From Mermis nigrescens (lineage: Eukaryota; Nematoda; Enoplea; Mermithida; Mermithidae): DNA of 64,000 nt. The stretch's first letter is position 1. Each line of letters begins with the position of its first letter. Position numbers and translations under genes: made by a program. The stretch covers positions 3,171,330-3,235,329 of the forward strand of contig JAVLUZ010000151.1 of NCBI GenBank assembly GCA_036768485.1. The letters are read 5' to 3'. Of this stretch, positions 48,201-51,409 are shown piece by piece. A model generated the notes under the pieces. It saw nothing but the letters and a program-made list of their open reading frames with translations, ran no database searches and had not been told where the DNA came from.

Positions 48201-49189
48201 CAGTGTACATGTGTGATTTGTGATCCGAGAAAAGTCTGAAATTAAAAAAGTTGTGCGAAAAACGCGCAAAATCAAAGCAAAAATCATCAAGCACAGAGAA
48301 TATACTCGAGAAATCAATTTGAGGACTAAATAATCCTTGTTCTGTGTATAAACTACTCTGCTGACGTACAAATAAGGTTTTTAGGATGCAAGAAAGTCAT
48401 TAAATGTCATTAATGGATACTACTTCTACTACTCGGCGCGAAGCGCCGGAAAAAATGTGAAAAATCGTGATAAAAAATGGCTGAAGTCATCAAAAATTAC
48501 ACATTATTATCTATTGCGTCCATCTATTTTTCGACGATGGGTGGACACCCTCCGCCCCCTCTTAACCCGCGCCTGCTAATACTACCTTACACTTTGAGCA
48601 GCAGATCACTACTTTAACCAGAAAAACATTAAATTAAGAAGGTAGCTAACTTTTCAACGTTGACATTGGTGGGCGTATCAATATTACAACTACATTATTT
48701 AATCAACATAGAAATTATATTGAAATTTTTTATCCGCTACTATTAATATTTGCTATCTTCGCAGCCAAAAAAGTGCACAAAATTTTATATAGACTGAAAA
48801 TCTCTTAAAATATTTCCTTATCCCTCGAGAAGGGTATCGCAACAGCCTCTTAGCGCATGCACTTGTGATGCTGTAAAATAAATACTTATCGACAGGGGCT
48901 GCCACTTATGCATGACATGCAACCTGAGATGTGTCCCACTCACCGATCCATATCACTCATGTTCGGCAACCTATAAAAAGCATATAAATTACTTGCAGTC
49001 TATCAATACAGAATCGAGCAAATTTTACAGCTGAGTTTTAATTGTCAATTCTTGATTGGTTTTCTGAATCGCGAAATCCAATAAAACGGAAAGTGGAATG
49101 TAAGGCGGTCCTTGATTGGGAGGAACCACCGGCAAGGGCGCTGATTGTTGAGACTGTGAGGCGACATCTGAGTCTTCATCGTCACTCAT
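3064..49189 (-). CDS. MED14: MED14 (Mediator subunit 14), gene span, 3' end missing
   Basis: MED14 is the scaffold subunit that joins the head, middle and tail modules of Mediator, the nuclear coactivator bridging activators and RNA polymerase II. I assembled 24 coding exons (4,043 coding bases, about 1,347 residues). All introns are GT-AG, all phases match, and no exon has an internal stop. Diagnostic segments are KIEIVQFAHKTRQLFIRLLA (exon 3), IPAAVDVLTLGNYSRLP (exon 5), LQRLNQILRYKL (exon 6), FRVRNEFEASLTLLG (exon 7) and TFCLSLQLDIL (exon 8). All lie in the same order as in human MED14. Exons 19-24 encode a Pro/Ser/Gln-rich linker, also as in animal MED14. The conserved C-terminal block (about 330 residues in human) is absent, so the gene continues past the left edge. 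Introns are long and filled with transposons. Homology was judged from memory, not by a search. Confidence 0.95.
3512..3592 (-). CDS. MED14: MED14 exon 23
   Basis: It encodes PKLPSSVEYAGSWGDLSGPS and SAATPA, with phase 1 at both ends. The acceptor is CGTTCTAG and the donor GTATGC. The D-P-xx-P-S-S start recalls human LDPSSPYTMVSPSG. It is short and found by phase and splice sites. Confidence 0.78.
3895..4215. repeat. Family H repeat
   Basis: It runs from TATGCACATACATCATCCTG through GTGTCAAATTTTCGGCGC and the hairpin CGGCGCTTCGCGCC (4063) to CATCGTCAGAAACGCTG. It matches copies at 13135 and 18236. It lies in intron 22. Confidence 0.65.
4369..4731 (+). mobile_element. hAT-like MITE, family N
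   Basis: The ends are CAGGCCCGTATCCAGGATTC and the inverted CAGGGCCGTATTTTTTAGGG. The flanks CATGCAAT (4361-4368 and 4732-4739) are identical 8-bp duplications. It contains the hairpin CGGCGCGAAGCGCCG at about 4614. It lies immediately downstream of the exon 22 donor of MED14. Confidence 0.9.
4746..4887 (-). CDS. MED14: MED14 exon 22 (Gln/Ser linker)
   Basis: It encodes NPASAPSLPTQNQQMPRSQS, PSTAASSSNQQVQSPLSALN and EFAALSS. The acceptor is TTATTCAG and the donor GTAATC, phase 0 in and 1 out. A hAT-like element with target duplication CATGCAAT starts six bases after the donor hexamer begins. Confidence 0.82.
5204..5369 (+). mobile_element. Second short hAT-like insertion at the same site
   Basis: It starts CAGTGTTTTGCAAGGG directly after CTTACCGG (5196-5203) and ends AAAAAAGTCCTG before CTTAACTGG (5370-5378). 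It is related to the TGCAAAG variant seen at 56520 and 57650. CTTACCGG at 5196-5203 is identical to the copy at 5804-5811. This implies consecutive insertions into one target. Confidence 0.65.
5379..5803 (+). mobile_element. hAT-like MITE, family A, at the MED14 exon 21 donor
   Basis: It starts CACGGTTTTTTTGTATTCGG and ends ACAAAAAAACACTG. The right 8-bp flank CTTACCGG (5804-5811) contains the exon 21 splice donor on the minus strand. The left flank is the degenerate CTTAACTGG (5370-5378). It shares the family A internal sequence with copies at 520, 27360, 32402 and 55868. Confidence 0.85.
5809..5960 (-). CDS. MED14: MED14 exon 21 (linker), donor rebuilt by a transposon
   Basis: It encodes AAVPLSPAPASNVGLFTPSP and AAPLSNACMLMTSSPSSAFP, ending SPAAQQNVP. 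The acceptor is TTTTCAAG, phase 1 in and 0 out. The donor CCG/GTAAG (5804-5811) is one copy of an 8-bp target-site duplication. The next base belongs to the inverted repeat of an inserted element. Confidence 0.85.
6795..6984 (-). CDS. MED14: MED14 exon 20 (Pro/Ser linker)
   Basis: It encodes SLPGSELKLFSPDSAVATPS and PSAGVPPSPATNLAGYSTPV with a His/Gln run (HHYQHHQQ). The acceptor is TAATTTCAG and the donor GTAGGG, phase 1. The composition matches the disordered MED14 linker; the position rests on splice phase and composition. Confidence 0.82.
7081..7657. mobile_element. mariner-like MITE
   Basis: The ends CGGTATGGGCCAGAAAAAAG and inverted CAGGGTGGGCCAAAAAAGG are flanked by TA on both sides (7079-7080, 7658-7659). 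The next bases GCTACATCC and GCTACACCC continue the inverted repeat. It is 577 bp with no coding content, in intron 19 of MED14. Confidence 0.75.
7660..9388. other. MED14 intron 19, middle: degenerate family A sequence and AT-rich DNA
   Basis: From 7680 to 8350, GTCTTTGTACATTTTGTACA, GGTGCGGC and TATATCCGGACAAATCTCTG recall a decayed family A copy. 8510-8645 is TTTATTTATTAATTT-like simple sequence. Nothing coding is supported. Confidence 0.5.
9389..9550 (-). CDS. MED14: MED14 exon 19
   Basis: It encodes AFLALHEKSDSDSSTDVFLS and then a Ser/Thr/Pro-rich stretch ending IDLTKTASPAK. The start matches human TFLNMFVDSNQD. The acceptor is TTCTAG and the donor GTATGC; both ends are phase 0. From here the protein is low-complexity linker. 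Confidence 0.85.
9551..10945. other. MED14 intron 18, right part
   Basis: It is A-rich (9590-9790), with a short family A-like fragment at about 10473-10525 (CATACAAAGACGGCCC). No exon or RNA gene was found. Confidence 0.4.
10946..11541 (-). mobile_element. hAT-like MITE, family N
   Basis: The ends CTGGCCCGTATTCAGGAGGG and inverted CAGGCCCGTATCCAGG match family N at 4369. The 8-bp flanks CTCATGGA and TTCATGGG agree at six positions. It holds two hairpins CGGCGCTTCGCGCC (about 11116 and 11220). Confidence 0.78.
11544..11902. mobile_element. MITE with GGGCGTACACAGG termini
   Basis: The left end CATGGGCGTACACAGGG mirrors the right end CCTGCGTACACCCCTG. The interior carries GGGCGGCCGCCCC near the left and CCGCCCACCCC near the right, and a degenerate hairpin near 11662. 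I could not identify a target duplication. Confidence 0.5.
11909..12659 (-). mobile_element. Tc1/mariner element with long inverted repeats and transposase remnant
   Basis: Inverted repeats of about 115 bp begin CCGGGTGGTTAGCAACC and (right, inverted) CAGGGTGGTTAATAACC, flanked by TA at 11907-11908 and 12660-12661. On the minus strand, about 12460-12180, a transposase remnant reads VFVHDKAPCMRANATQHFLK, then VEFRGDDIKPGNS. This resembles the QDGAPCH..WPPNSPDLNP region around the second catalytic Asp. A frameshift precedes an NAAETIGPLIK stretch like N-P-x-E-N-L-W. It is a dead copy. Confidence 0.85.
12696..12896 (-). CDS. MED14: MED14 exon 18
   Basis: It encodes 67 codons including GQVFFLAPASELIYRLMYRW, TFCLEIICLAGGYVALRDAR and KFAAKFLPIYGLQ. 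This matches human [20 protein letters not shown] and VVAIRDG. The acceptor is GTTAAG and the donor GTATGA; both ends are phase 0. Confidence 0.93.
13135..13470. repeat. Family H repeat
   Basis: It shares TTAAAAGTGTCAAATTATCG, the degraded hairpin GACGTTTCGCGCC (13258), GAGCATCGTCAGAAACGCC and AAAAAAGGCACG with other family H copies. It lies in intron 17 of MED14. Confidence 0.65.
13684..13895 (-). CDS. MED14: MED14 exon 17
   Basis: It encodes DRKLSAPADNPDYPILPFLQ, NVLNETQNLARVLQILCETW and PVLLALQQLPQMPLQLPSEN. This fits human [20 protein letters not shown]. The acceptor is ACTAAAG. I chose donor GTAATA; an in-frame alternative GTCATA six bases earlier would remove two codons. Confidence 0.88.
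14918..15400. repeat. Family I repeat(s), CATGTAACGGCTC type
   Basis: ACATGCATGTAACGGCTCG, GGGGTCCTCGGTCATTTTTA and CCAAAAATGGTCC occur with long G- or C-runs. Related copies lie at 21908, 22498, 38285 and 55060. Confidence 0.55.
15819..15982 (-). CDS. MED14: MED14 exon 16
   Basis: It encodes FLRDSIAVRSFTYHKFILSY and GPERRFLVSMEYRCSEKCFV, matching human VRVYNYRKLILCYG. The acceptor is CTTTTTCAG and the donor GTAACT, phase 1. Confidence 0.92.
16540..16830. repeat. Family H repeat, diverged
   Basis: AAAGTGCCATGTTTTCGACG, GAGAATCGTCAAAAGCGC and GGAGGCACTTAAG follow the family H order. The hairpin is largely lost (CGACGCCTCGTGTC). Confidence 0.5.
17709..18185 (-). CDS. MED14: MED14 exon 15
   Basis: This is the longest exon (477 bp). 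It starts LLMLRFSDPSACCSKPMADQ. SHLVSCTGRLLLDKTRPQFT parallels human SLLDCTFRLQGRNN, and DGLNKVVDEFLSCICSFSRM parallels [20 protein letters not shown]. A basic stretch (about 23 residues from SRVGRRGRRTRMSTRTW) has no obvious human match. The acceptor is TTACAG and the donor GTACGT, phase 2. Confidence 0.92.
18236..18625. repeat. Family H repeat
   Basis: GGGGAGAGGTTTCATCCCCC begins the copy. CTTGCTCAAAAGTGTCAAAT, ACGCTTCGCGCC (18407) and GAACATCGTCAGAAACGCC follow, and it ends CCCCATGCTGTACATG. It is followed by a family N-type left end (CAGGCCCGTATCCAGGG, 18645) whose right end I did not find. Both lie in intron 14 next to exon 15. Confidence 0.65.
20758..20930 (-). CDS. MED14: MED14 exon 14
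   Basis: It encodes NDNDEIGRIFCDLPALFDSC, DQRIPFMMLCEQLDKRGVRF and QISQQEDDCDCMSLRII. This fits human [20 protein letters not shown]. The acceptor is TTTTCAAG and the donor GTAATC, phase 2. Confidence 0.9.
21741..21828 (-). CDS. MED14: MED14 exon 13
   Basis: It encodes ISTFVELNDNTANWLNKTQA and PSSKRPKLI. The basic SSKRPK run corresponds to the human AKRKLSDD..ESKKTKR region. The acceptor is ATCCTAG and the donor GTGAGT, phase 0. Intron 12 is 307 bp and is mostly one small repeat. Confidence 0.85.
21908..22121. repeat. Family I MITE filling MED14 intron 12
   Basis: It starts ACATGTAACAGGGGTATAGG and ends GAGCCGTTACATGT, so the ends are inverted. Flanks CAATCAT and CAATTAT suggest a 7-bp duplication. 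It makes up about 214 of the 307 bp of intron 12. Confidence 0.65.
22136..22245 (-). CDS. MED14: MED14 exon 12
   Basis: It encodes ILTFSCDRSNLNQVRIRYYL and ASFVSNDSFNGFPSNV plus two bases. It aligns with human EVPNKPTQLSYKYYFMSV. The acceptor is TTTTTTCAG and the donor GTAACT, phase 2. An in-frame stop just upstream of the acceptor fixes the boundary. Intron 11 before it is about 12.3 kb and holds the Penelope element and repeat K1. Confidence 0.85.
22498..22705. repeat. Family I repeat
   Basis: ACATGCGACAGGGGGATCCC at the left and GAAGTCGTTACATGT at the right match the family I ends. It lies just inside MED14 intron 11. Confidence 0.6.
23395..24697 (+). mobile_element. pogo-like DNA transposon, internally deleted
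   Basis: The termini are CCGTCAAACGGGGCTACTTG and the inverted CCGTCATACAGGGCTACTTG. Both are flanked by TA (23393-23394 and 24698-24699), the Tc1/mariner/pogo target duplication. It is 1,303 bp long and carries the HTH_psq/CENPB ORF. GGGGCTACTTGAGACA or close variants occur at about 23404, 23422, 23774, 23803, 24405, 24473, 24495 and 24675, in both orientations. It sits inside a hAT-like element (22796-24934). Confidence 0.85.
23917..24291 (+). CDS. pogo/Tigger-type DNA-binding protein, DDE domain absent
   Basis: This 124-residue ORF lies inside a TA-flanked element. Residues 10-33 (DGMSLRDAASAYGISRATLA) fit the HTH_psq DNA-binding fold. Residues 47-122 (LSVQEESLL.., FPMTKNDLRYFVKDYL, LPGEGWIENFFKQN, STRLANNIKR) fit the CENPB-type HTH found in pogo/Tigger/Jerky transposases. 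The frame stops there and no DDE catalytic part is present. The protein could bind element ends without cutting. No stop codon interrupts the DNA-binding region. Confidence 0.75.
   Translation: MELYIQSHRDGMSLRDAASAYGISRATLARKLEAQHLNAPGHSTALSVQEESLLKDFNILVANWSFPMTKNDLRYFVKDYLDRKCVAISAFPNNLPGEGWIENFFKQNKKFPSTRLANNIKRKI
25080..25321 (+). repeat. LINE-like 3' tail with (ATTTGT)n
   Basis: GACGAAAATAAAATATTTG is followed by three TATTTG units. This resembles the polyadenylation-signal plus short tandem tail of non-LTR elements. No coding part is recognised. Confidence 0.4.
25477..26036. mobile_element. Foldback element with ~190-bp inverted arms
   Basis: The left arm starts AAAAATGCTCCGATGGAAC and includes GGATTACGCATCAT, GCCTGTGAAAGTTGTAAGA and AAAAAATCGAAGTATATTC. 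The right arm has the same blocks reversed, ending near 26036. A short centre separates the arms. A single diverged arm lies at 39655-39815. Confidence 0.8.
27304..28146. mobile_element. hAT-like element, family N, inserted in repeat K1
   Basis: The ends are CAGGGCCGTATTTAAGGGGG and the inverted CTGGCCCATATCCAGGATTT. The flanks CCTTCAGA and CCTCCAGA agree at seven of eight positions. Repeat K2 has the uninterrupted site ACCTCCAGAAATAACTC near 41426. It hosts a nested family A copy (27360-27808). Confidence 0.88.
27360..27808 (+). mobile_element. hAT-like MITE, family A, nested
   Basis: It starts CAGTGTTTTTTGTATTCGG and ends with a degraded CAAAAAAATAATG. The flanks TCTTGGCC and CCTTGGCC match at seven of eight positions. 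The two hairpins CGGCGCTTCGCGCCG (about 27489, 27581) are nearly intact. Confidence 0.88.
28871..29790. other. MED14 intron 11, between K1 and the Penelope tail
   Basis: AT-rich sequence with no recognised repeat end, exon or RNA gene. Short ORFs here show no domain. Confidence 0.4.
29821..29878 (-). ncRNA. Hammerhead-ribozyme-like fold at the Penelope 3' end
   Basis: On the minus strand the core CUGACGA is followed by a six-pair stem GACGGU/ACUGUC, then GAAA, then a tiny stem CG-UUG-CG and UA. A closing helix UUCUUA(A)C pairs with GUAAGAG on the other side. These parts occur in the order of a type I hammerhead. Penelope-like elements are known to carry hammerheads with very short stem III. 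One extra C lies between the core and stem II, and a small internal loop sits at the base of stem I, so activity is unproven. Confidence 0.5.
29895..29976 (-). other. tRNA-like Pol III unit next to the hammerhead
   Basis: The minus strand shows an A-box-like AAGCTCAGTTGG (29956-29967) and a perfect B box GGTTCGATTCC (29904-29914), 42 bp apart. The anticodon-arm-like part reads CAGACTCTAGA with a long insert before CTG. The acceptor stem pairs poorly, so this is a tRNA-derived promoter or SINE-like head, not a working tRNA gene. It lies between the Penelope stop codon and the hammerhead-like fold. Confidence 0.55.
30024..31754 (-). CDS. Penelope-like element: reverse transcriptase with GIY-YIG endonuclease
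   Basis: This is an uninterrupted 576-residue ORF of a Penelope-like retroelement. Residues 26-40 (IVILPADKGRAAVVMD) and 99-114 (YGLPKIHKPGVPLRPI) are the PLE-specific N-terminal RT blocks. Motif A is SLDVVSLFTSVP (167-178). Motif B is DGMSMGSPLSPVLCN (231-245). Motif C is YVDD (269-272), followed by LPFLDVLV. A GIY-YIG nuclease follows: GIVY (461), YIGETGRSLKKRLGEHR (474-490), then a Cys/His cluster EHCIACGC (505-512). The RT copies element RNA and the GIY-YIG domain nicks DNA. The usual N-terminal region seems to be missing: the frame starts 7 bp from a hAT-like insertion (31768), so the 5' part is truncated or cut off. The intact frame suggests recent activity. Confidence 0.93.
   Translation of the reverse strand: MQIYLSNISKAELRAIKMLKADDTIVILPADKGRAAVVMDRIEYNNKLQQIIDDPSKFKAIGKRTPVTRVEQALKKLLKEEGLDKEVKIKEGCKAPHIYGLPKIHKPGVPLRPIVSCIGTTIHPLSKYLVKILNPLQQNIASSLKNSNDFVAKIEPMVIQENTRLVSLDVVSLFTSVPTQLAIECVLNLLRQDITLAQRTTMSAEVIAKLVEYCVRSTYFQLGEYYYQQVDGMSMGSPLSPVLCNLFMNDLEKQALQTAPYKPTMWLRYVDDTFILWDHGDRELEAFLQHMNSQNLAIQFTMEKEVEGTLPFLDVLVKRSHDHLETSVYRKPTHTGQYLNYQSNHQKCTKAGIVRGMAMRCRSICQTNHSKEGEHQKILKEFQANGYPGPLIQRALQLAPSRGDATNYIATAVVPFSGALTMKLKRVCKAYGVRLVAKSEDTIRKRLQSLAPKRPLDLRQGIVYKVPLQCGKEYIGETGRSLKKRLGEHRSALRNLKEERSGVAEHCIACGCRPDFEHTSILAEESNGYRRKIRETLEMERASEQNVGSRSIEISRIWNRALLRRIHHVERPLAPD
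32402..32837 (+). mobile_element. hAT-like MITE, family A, nested
   Basis: It starts CACGGTTTTTTCTGTATTCG and ends GTACAAAAAACACTG. The 8-bp flanks TCTGGAAA and CCTGGACG match at only five positions, so the duplication has decayed. The internal sequence matches other family A copies, with hairpins near 32532 and 32621. Confidence 0.8.
33017..33198. repeat. Right end of an element ending GATCCGCCACTG
   Basis: The hairpin CTGGCGCTTCGCGCCAG (about 33025) is followed by a C-rich segment and the end CCTAGATCCGCCACTG. A matching left-type end CAGTGGCAGATCAAGG occurs at 47289. The left end of this copy was not located. Confidence 0.4.
33565..34499. other. MED14 intron 11, start
   Basis: It follows the element at 31768. 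No Penelope N-terminal coding sequence was found here, so the Penelope copy is most likely 5'-truncated rather than split. A family I-like C-rich stretch lies at about 34100-34200. Confidence 0.4.
34500..34656 (-). CDS. MED14: MED14 exon 11
   Basis: It encodes IAAFLEKCKKHAAYLPACII and then DRLAIVSSSSALKSLPEHKL, ILKFNRFDNYLM. The last part corresponds to the human KLFIKLTRLPQYYIVVEM strand. The acceptor is TTATAG and the donor GTAAGC, phase 0. Intron 10 is 58 bp. Confidence 0.85.
34715..34799 (-). CDS. MED14: MED14 exon 10
   Basis: It encodes ATSAFLTDLDRVLNCTNWHN and LRQVLADL plus two bases. It is too short for the ORF track. It was placed by phase (1 in, 2 out), by acceptor TTTATAG and donor GTGATC, and by position between exons 9 and 11. 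Primary similarity to human is weak. Confidence 0.82.
35310..35740 (-). repeat. Family H repeat, inverted
   Basis: AAGTGCCTTTTTTGGGCCCA, GTTTCTGATGATTAACTC and GAGTATATGGCGCAAAGCG are family H blocks on the minus strand. The C-rich end abuts MED14 exon 9. Confidence 0.65.
35759..36072 (-). CDS. MED14: MED14 exon 9
   Basis: It starts HSKLSMENLITDTQLKRSEL, aligning with human HLSIEKLLIDSVHARAHQKL, and ends ITISVNLFTGRYLVESELL. The acceptor is CGTTTAG and the donor GTTAAT, phase 1. A repeat with a degenerate hairpin ends only tens of bases into the intron beyond the donor. Confidence 0.92.
37632..38036 (-). CDS. MED14: MED14 exon 8
   Basis: This is a 405-bp exon starting VEVAPRPIVEMYDILHTFCL and SLQLDILYCQTSKLIFERL, the MED14 CLHSFCLSLQLEVL block. 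The rest encodes a less conserved region ending LPSSDDDLPILADYKNS. The acceptor is TTAAG and the donor GTGAGA, phase 2. Confidence 0.93.
38285..38518 (-). repeat. Family I repeat
   Basis: The sequence GGTGGGGTATCCCTAACCTC and the GCTCAAACTTTTGGTTGG stretch match inverted family I. It lies in intron 7 of MED14. Confidence 0.5.
39376..39554 (-). CDS. MED14: MED14 exon 7
   Basis: It encodes VTFRVRNEFEASLTLLGETN and then DVQWTLLNVKILVQDYDIGE, ending LVHPLQVHYLHTAVQA. This matches the human FRVEGEFEATLTVMGD and LLKLEILVED segments. The acceptor is CAAAAG and the donor GTGAGT, phase 2. The intron before it holds repeat K2. Confidence 0.95.
39650..39815. repeat. Single arm related to the 25.5-kb foldback element
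   Basis: AAAAAATGCTCCGATGTAAC, CAAATATACTTGGA and TTGAAGTATGTTCTGCGGCC repeat the left arm at 25477-25640 with changes. Confidence 0.6.
40270..42165 (+). repeat. Repeat K2, second copy of K
   Basis: It has the same order of blocks as K1: GTAATCCTGAT units, TTTACACCTCCAGAAATAAC, GTTGGCGGAGAAATCTGA, AGTTGTTGGCAGACA, then the end AGGTATGCGCTAAAGCGCTA. It lies in intron 6 of MED14, same orientation as K1, 14 kb away. It lacks the N insertion. No ORF is recognised in either copy. Confidence 0.75.
42361..43260. mobile_element. Two solitary mariner-type ends
   Basis: ACAGGGTGTCCGGAAAG (42361) and ACAGGGTGTCCAGAAAA (43238) are typical mariner termini in the same orientation. No inverted partner is seen for either. 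The sequence between has no transposase. Confidence 0.4.
44133..44270 (-). CDS. MED14: MED14 exon 6
   Basis: It encodes 46 codons from SRFISDDVITNKEQASVLQR through LNQILRYKLINEARDLPVEY to KIFNGI. This aligns with human LHQLNQILRHRLV and the following helix. The acceptor is TTGAAG and the donor GTAATG; both ends are phase 0. Confidence 0.92.
46707..46785 (-). CDS. MED14: MED14 exon 5
   Basis: It encodes LPAFQIPAAVDVLTLGNYSR and LPVCLK, matching the human LPSFAIPYAIDVLTTG segment. The acceptor is CATTCAG and the donor GTCAGT, phase 0. Intron 4 is 85 bp. Confidence 0.94.
46871..46965 (-). CDS. MED14: MED14 exon 4
   Basis: It encodes AVSCFLTQQCSYFVETADAL and FQLSKEFLTEA plus two bases. This matches the human SSFLDQQ..FVDTAD segment. 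The acceptor is TTCTTAG and the donor GTAAGA, phase 2. Intron 3 is only 67 bp. Confidence 0.93.
47033..47138 (-). CDS. MED14: MED14 exon 3
   Basis: It encodes KIEIVQFAHKTRQLFIRLLA, then LVKWAKSAGKVDVCT, the most conserved N-terminal stretch of MED14. The acceptor is TTAAG and the donor GTATGT, ending in phase 0. Residues are about 63-98. Confidence 0.95.
47310..47653. mobile_element. MITE with CAGTGGCGTA ends
   Basis: It starts CAGTGGCGTAACTCAGCTGG and ends CACAGCTACGCCACTG, an inverted match. A degenerate hairpin GGCGAAGCGCCC lies near 47470. The flanks AGGATTAT and ATGAATTT are only partly alike. Confidence 0.6.
47660..48943. other. MED14 intron 2
   Basis: It holds a family I-like C-rich segment (48140-48220) and a hairpin CGGCGCGAAGCGCCGG (48434), then unremarkable AT-rich DNA up to the microexon. 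Confidence 0.45.
48944..48970 (-). CDS. MED14: MED14 exon 2, 27-bp microexon
   Basis: It is flanked by acceptor TATAG and donor GTGAGT. It supplies one base, eight codons and two bases, so exon 1 (phase 2) and exon 3 join as ..TQL-LPNMSDMD-RKIEIVQF. In animal MED14 the same place reads approximately LLPRKTDVERKIEIVQF. Without it the two neighbours would still be in frame but would lack nine conserved residues. The exon is far too short for ORF callers. Confidence 0.88.
49029..49189 (-). CDS. MED14: MED14 exon 1 (start codon)
   Basis: This exon encodes residues 1-53 plus two bases. The acidic, Ser/Gln-rich start (MSDDEDSDVASQSQQS) is followed by PYIPLSVLLDFAIQKTNQEL, which matches the first helix of animal MED14. 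The donor is GT AAAA, phase 2. The ATG is the first in frame. The bases just upstream (TTTACCAG on the minus strand) look like a splice acceptor, so a 5' UTR intron is possible. Confidence 0.88.
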
Positions 49190-49699
49190 TCTGGTAAATT
49201 AGATTCAATCTGAAGCTAACAAGGCCATCAATCCTGAAACTAAATACCATATGTAATACATACGAAATATTAAGCAACTAAACATATCTGAAGGCCTAAG
49301 CTTTCAGTGGGTAAAAACTTTTCGTGGTTATATTTGCAGAAGAAAAAGGTTCGAGAGGACAGTTTTGAGGGCAGTATATTTTCTAGGTGTTAAAAGTGTC
49401 ATATTTGAGAGGCGGTTTTTGATGGTTTGCTTTCAATAATTAGTCAGCAGTTATGCCTCATATTTCATTAGGCTTTTTTAAATAATGCACTAAGTGTCTG
49501 GCTACTAATGCGCAAAGCAATAAAGTCATTAAAGCTGCTAAATTTCCAATGTTTTTATACTGGAAAGGCTAAAAGAACGCTTAAACATCCAAAAGATTCT
49601 TAGATCATATTGGCACTGTTTTGACCTATCACATCTCTATTGAACATACAGTTTGGTACCCTCTACTACGTTTTCGTTCGGGTGCAATCTTCATTTTCC
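49190..49699. promoter_or_regulatory. Region upstream of MED14; no clear promoter
   Basis: The MED14 promoter should lie here or further right if a 5' UTR intron exists. I see no TATA box or CpG-rich stretch I can defend. Confidence 0.25.
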
Positions 49700-50630
49700 A
49701 TGAGCCATTTTTGTGATCAAAGTGACTCATCCGGTGGGTTACTTCGATTGCAATGTTAAACTGTGCCATAAATTTGATTTATGGTTAGTTTTATTGAAGT
49801 TATTCACTGAGAATGAATTATGATTCCAGATGATGAGTTTGAAGATCAACCAATCCTCAACTAGATAATGAAGAAAACTCGCATAAAATCACCTGCACAG
49901 AGGACTGAAAAAATTTTTTGTTATGCAATCACCGGTATTTTTTGGTGTAGGTTATATTGATCACTGGCACGGTTTTTCATTTTTTCTCAACTTATAATTG
50001 TTTTTTGTCAGTAAAACTTGACTTTTGGAATGAGATGACCTTTTCAAATCTGAAATGACTATTTTGAGGTTTGTTTGCTACTTTTTTTCAAAAGTCTATT
50101 ATATGATCAAAAGCAACACACTTTTGGTGGGTTATTTTGATCACCTAACATGGTGAACATAGCAACAGAGTGATCAAGGCAACCCAACAAAAAATGAAAA
50201 GAGCAGCGAAATTAGTAGTTTTCAATGTTATCCACCTTAATCGAAGTAGCCCATAGGGTGATCAAAGTAGCTCCTAAAAACGATGCTTTATAGCTCAGCC
50301 AGCATAGCTTAAAAGCAACACTTTTAGCTATGTAGATTAAGTACATACGACTTCCTGGTACCGATATATAAATTACATATAAAAAAGTTAAAAAATCATG
50401 CTATTTAAAATCAAAAATGCGCACTTAATTTTTCCCTACCGTTTTGCGAAGAAAACAAAGCCAATGAAATTCTGTGAATTAAGCTTTCTGTAGTAAACGG
50501 GACATCTACTTGAATAACATTTGCAAAAAGTAGAACTTTATTATCTCTGCTGGTTAAACTTTTTCAGTCATTCGCGCAAAAGTGATCAAAATAGCCCCAT
50601 GATCAAAACAGCCTTAAGTTACCCTTATAC
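49700..50630. repeat. Array of GGGTTACTTTGATCAC-type motifs (pogo-like MITE?)
   Basis: Variants of GGGCTACTTTGATCAC occur in both orientations at about 49712, 49733, 49953, 50128, 50172, 50234, 50258, 50583 and 50598. The motif shares GGGCTACTT with that of the pogo-like element at 23395. I could not fix its ends; the right one may be near TAAGTTACCCTTA (50630). No ORF is present. Confidence 0.5.
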
Positions 50631-51409
50631 TTTATCATTCAAAAATGCAACATTTGAAGTCCTGTAGCCCCTTTGATACTGGTTCAATTTTGATCAAATA
50701 TCTTTGCGCTTTCTCTTGAGGAGCCTTACAATATATAATCAGTTTAAATTGAATTCGTATTGAATTGCAAATCTATCATTTGGACCATATTCCAAAGTTT
50801 TAGCCCAAAATTTTTCTTAATGGAAGAATTTTCTCTTCCCCTTGCTAAGGATAAACTGGCAACTTAAAGTTATTTTCTTTTTCTTATGAATATTGGAACC
50901 CATAGGGTACATAGGCAAGACGAGCAGAATGATACCCATACCCAGGTATCATAGGCGTAGCCAGGATTTTCGCCAGAGGAGGGGATCCAAAAATTTTTTA
51001 AATAGAAAAACCCATAAAAATGGGTGGGGTTGCTAAATAACCTGTTTTTTGGGTTTTTCGCATTGTTCTGCACTATTTAAGCAATAAAAAAATTATTTTT
51101 TTAAATTTTTTTTCAATTTCGACGTGAAAAATGCTTATAATGCGCGCGAAGCGCTAATTTCTTTGGACTTTTCTTACAATAAAATAATAGAAACTGCCAA
51201 AAAGATAGAAATCAGCGCGAAGCGCCGAATTTTCCGATTTTACGTCACAGAACAGCATCATGCAACCGAATTGCTCAGTTCTTGAACATGTCAAAATTAA
51301 CCCCAGGGGAAAATTCCCGGGAAAAGATAAAATCTGGAACCGGGACAGGACTCAGGACAAATGGGTAAAATCGGGAACAGGAACCGGAACTGTACTCAGG
51401 ACAAATAAG

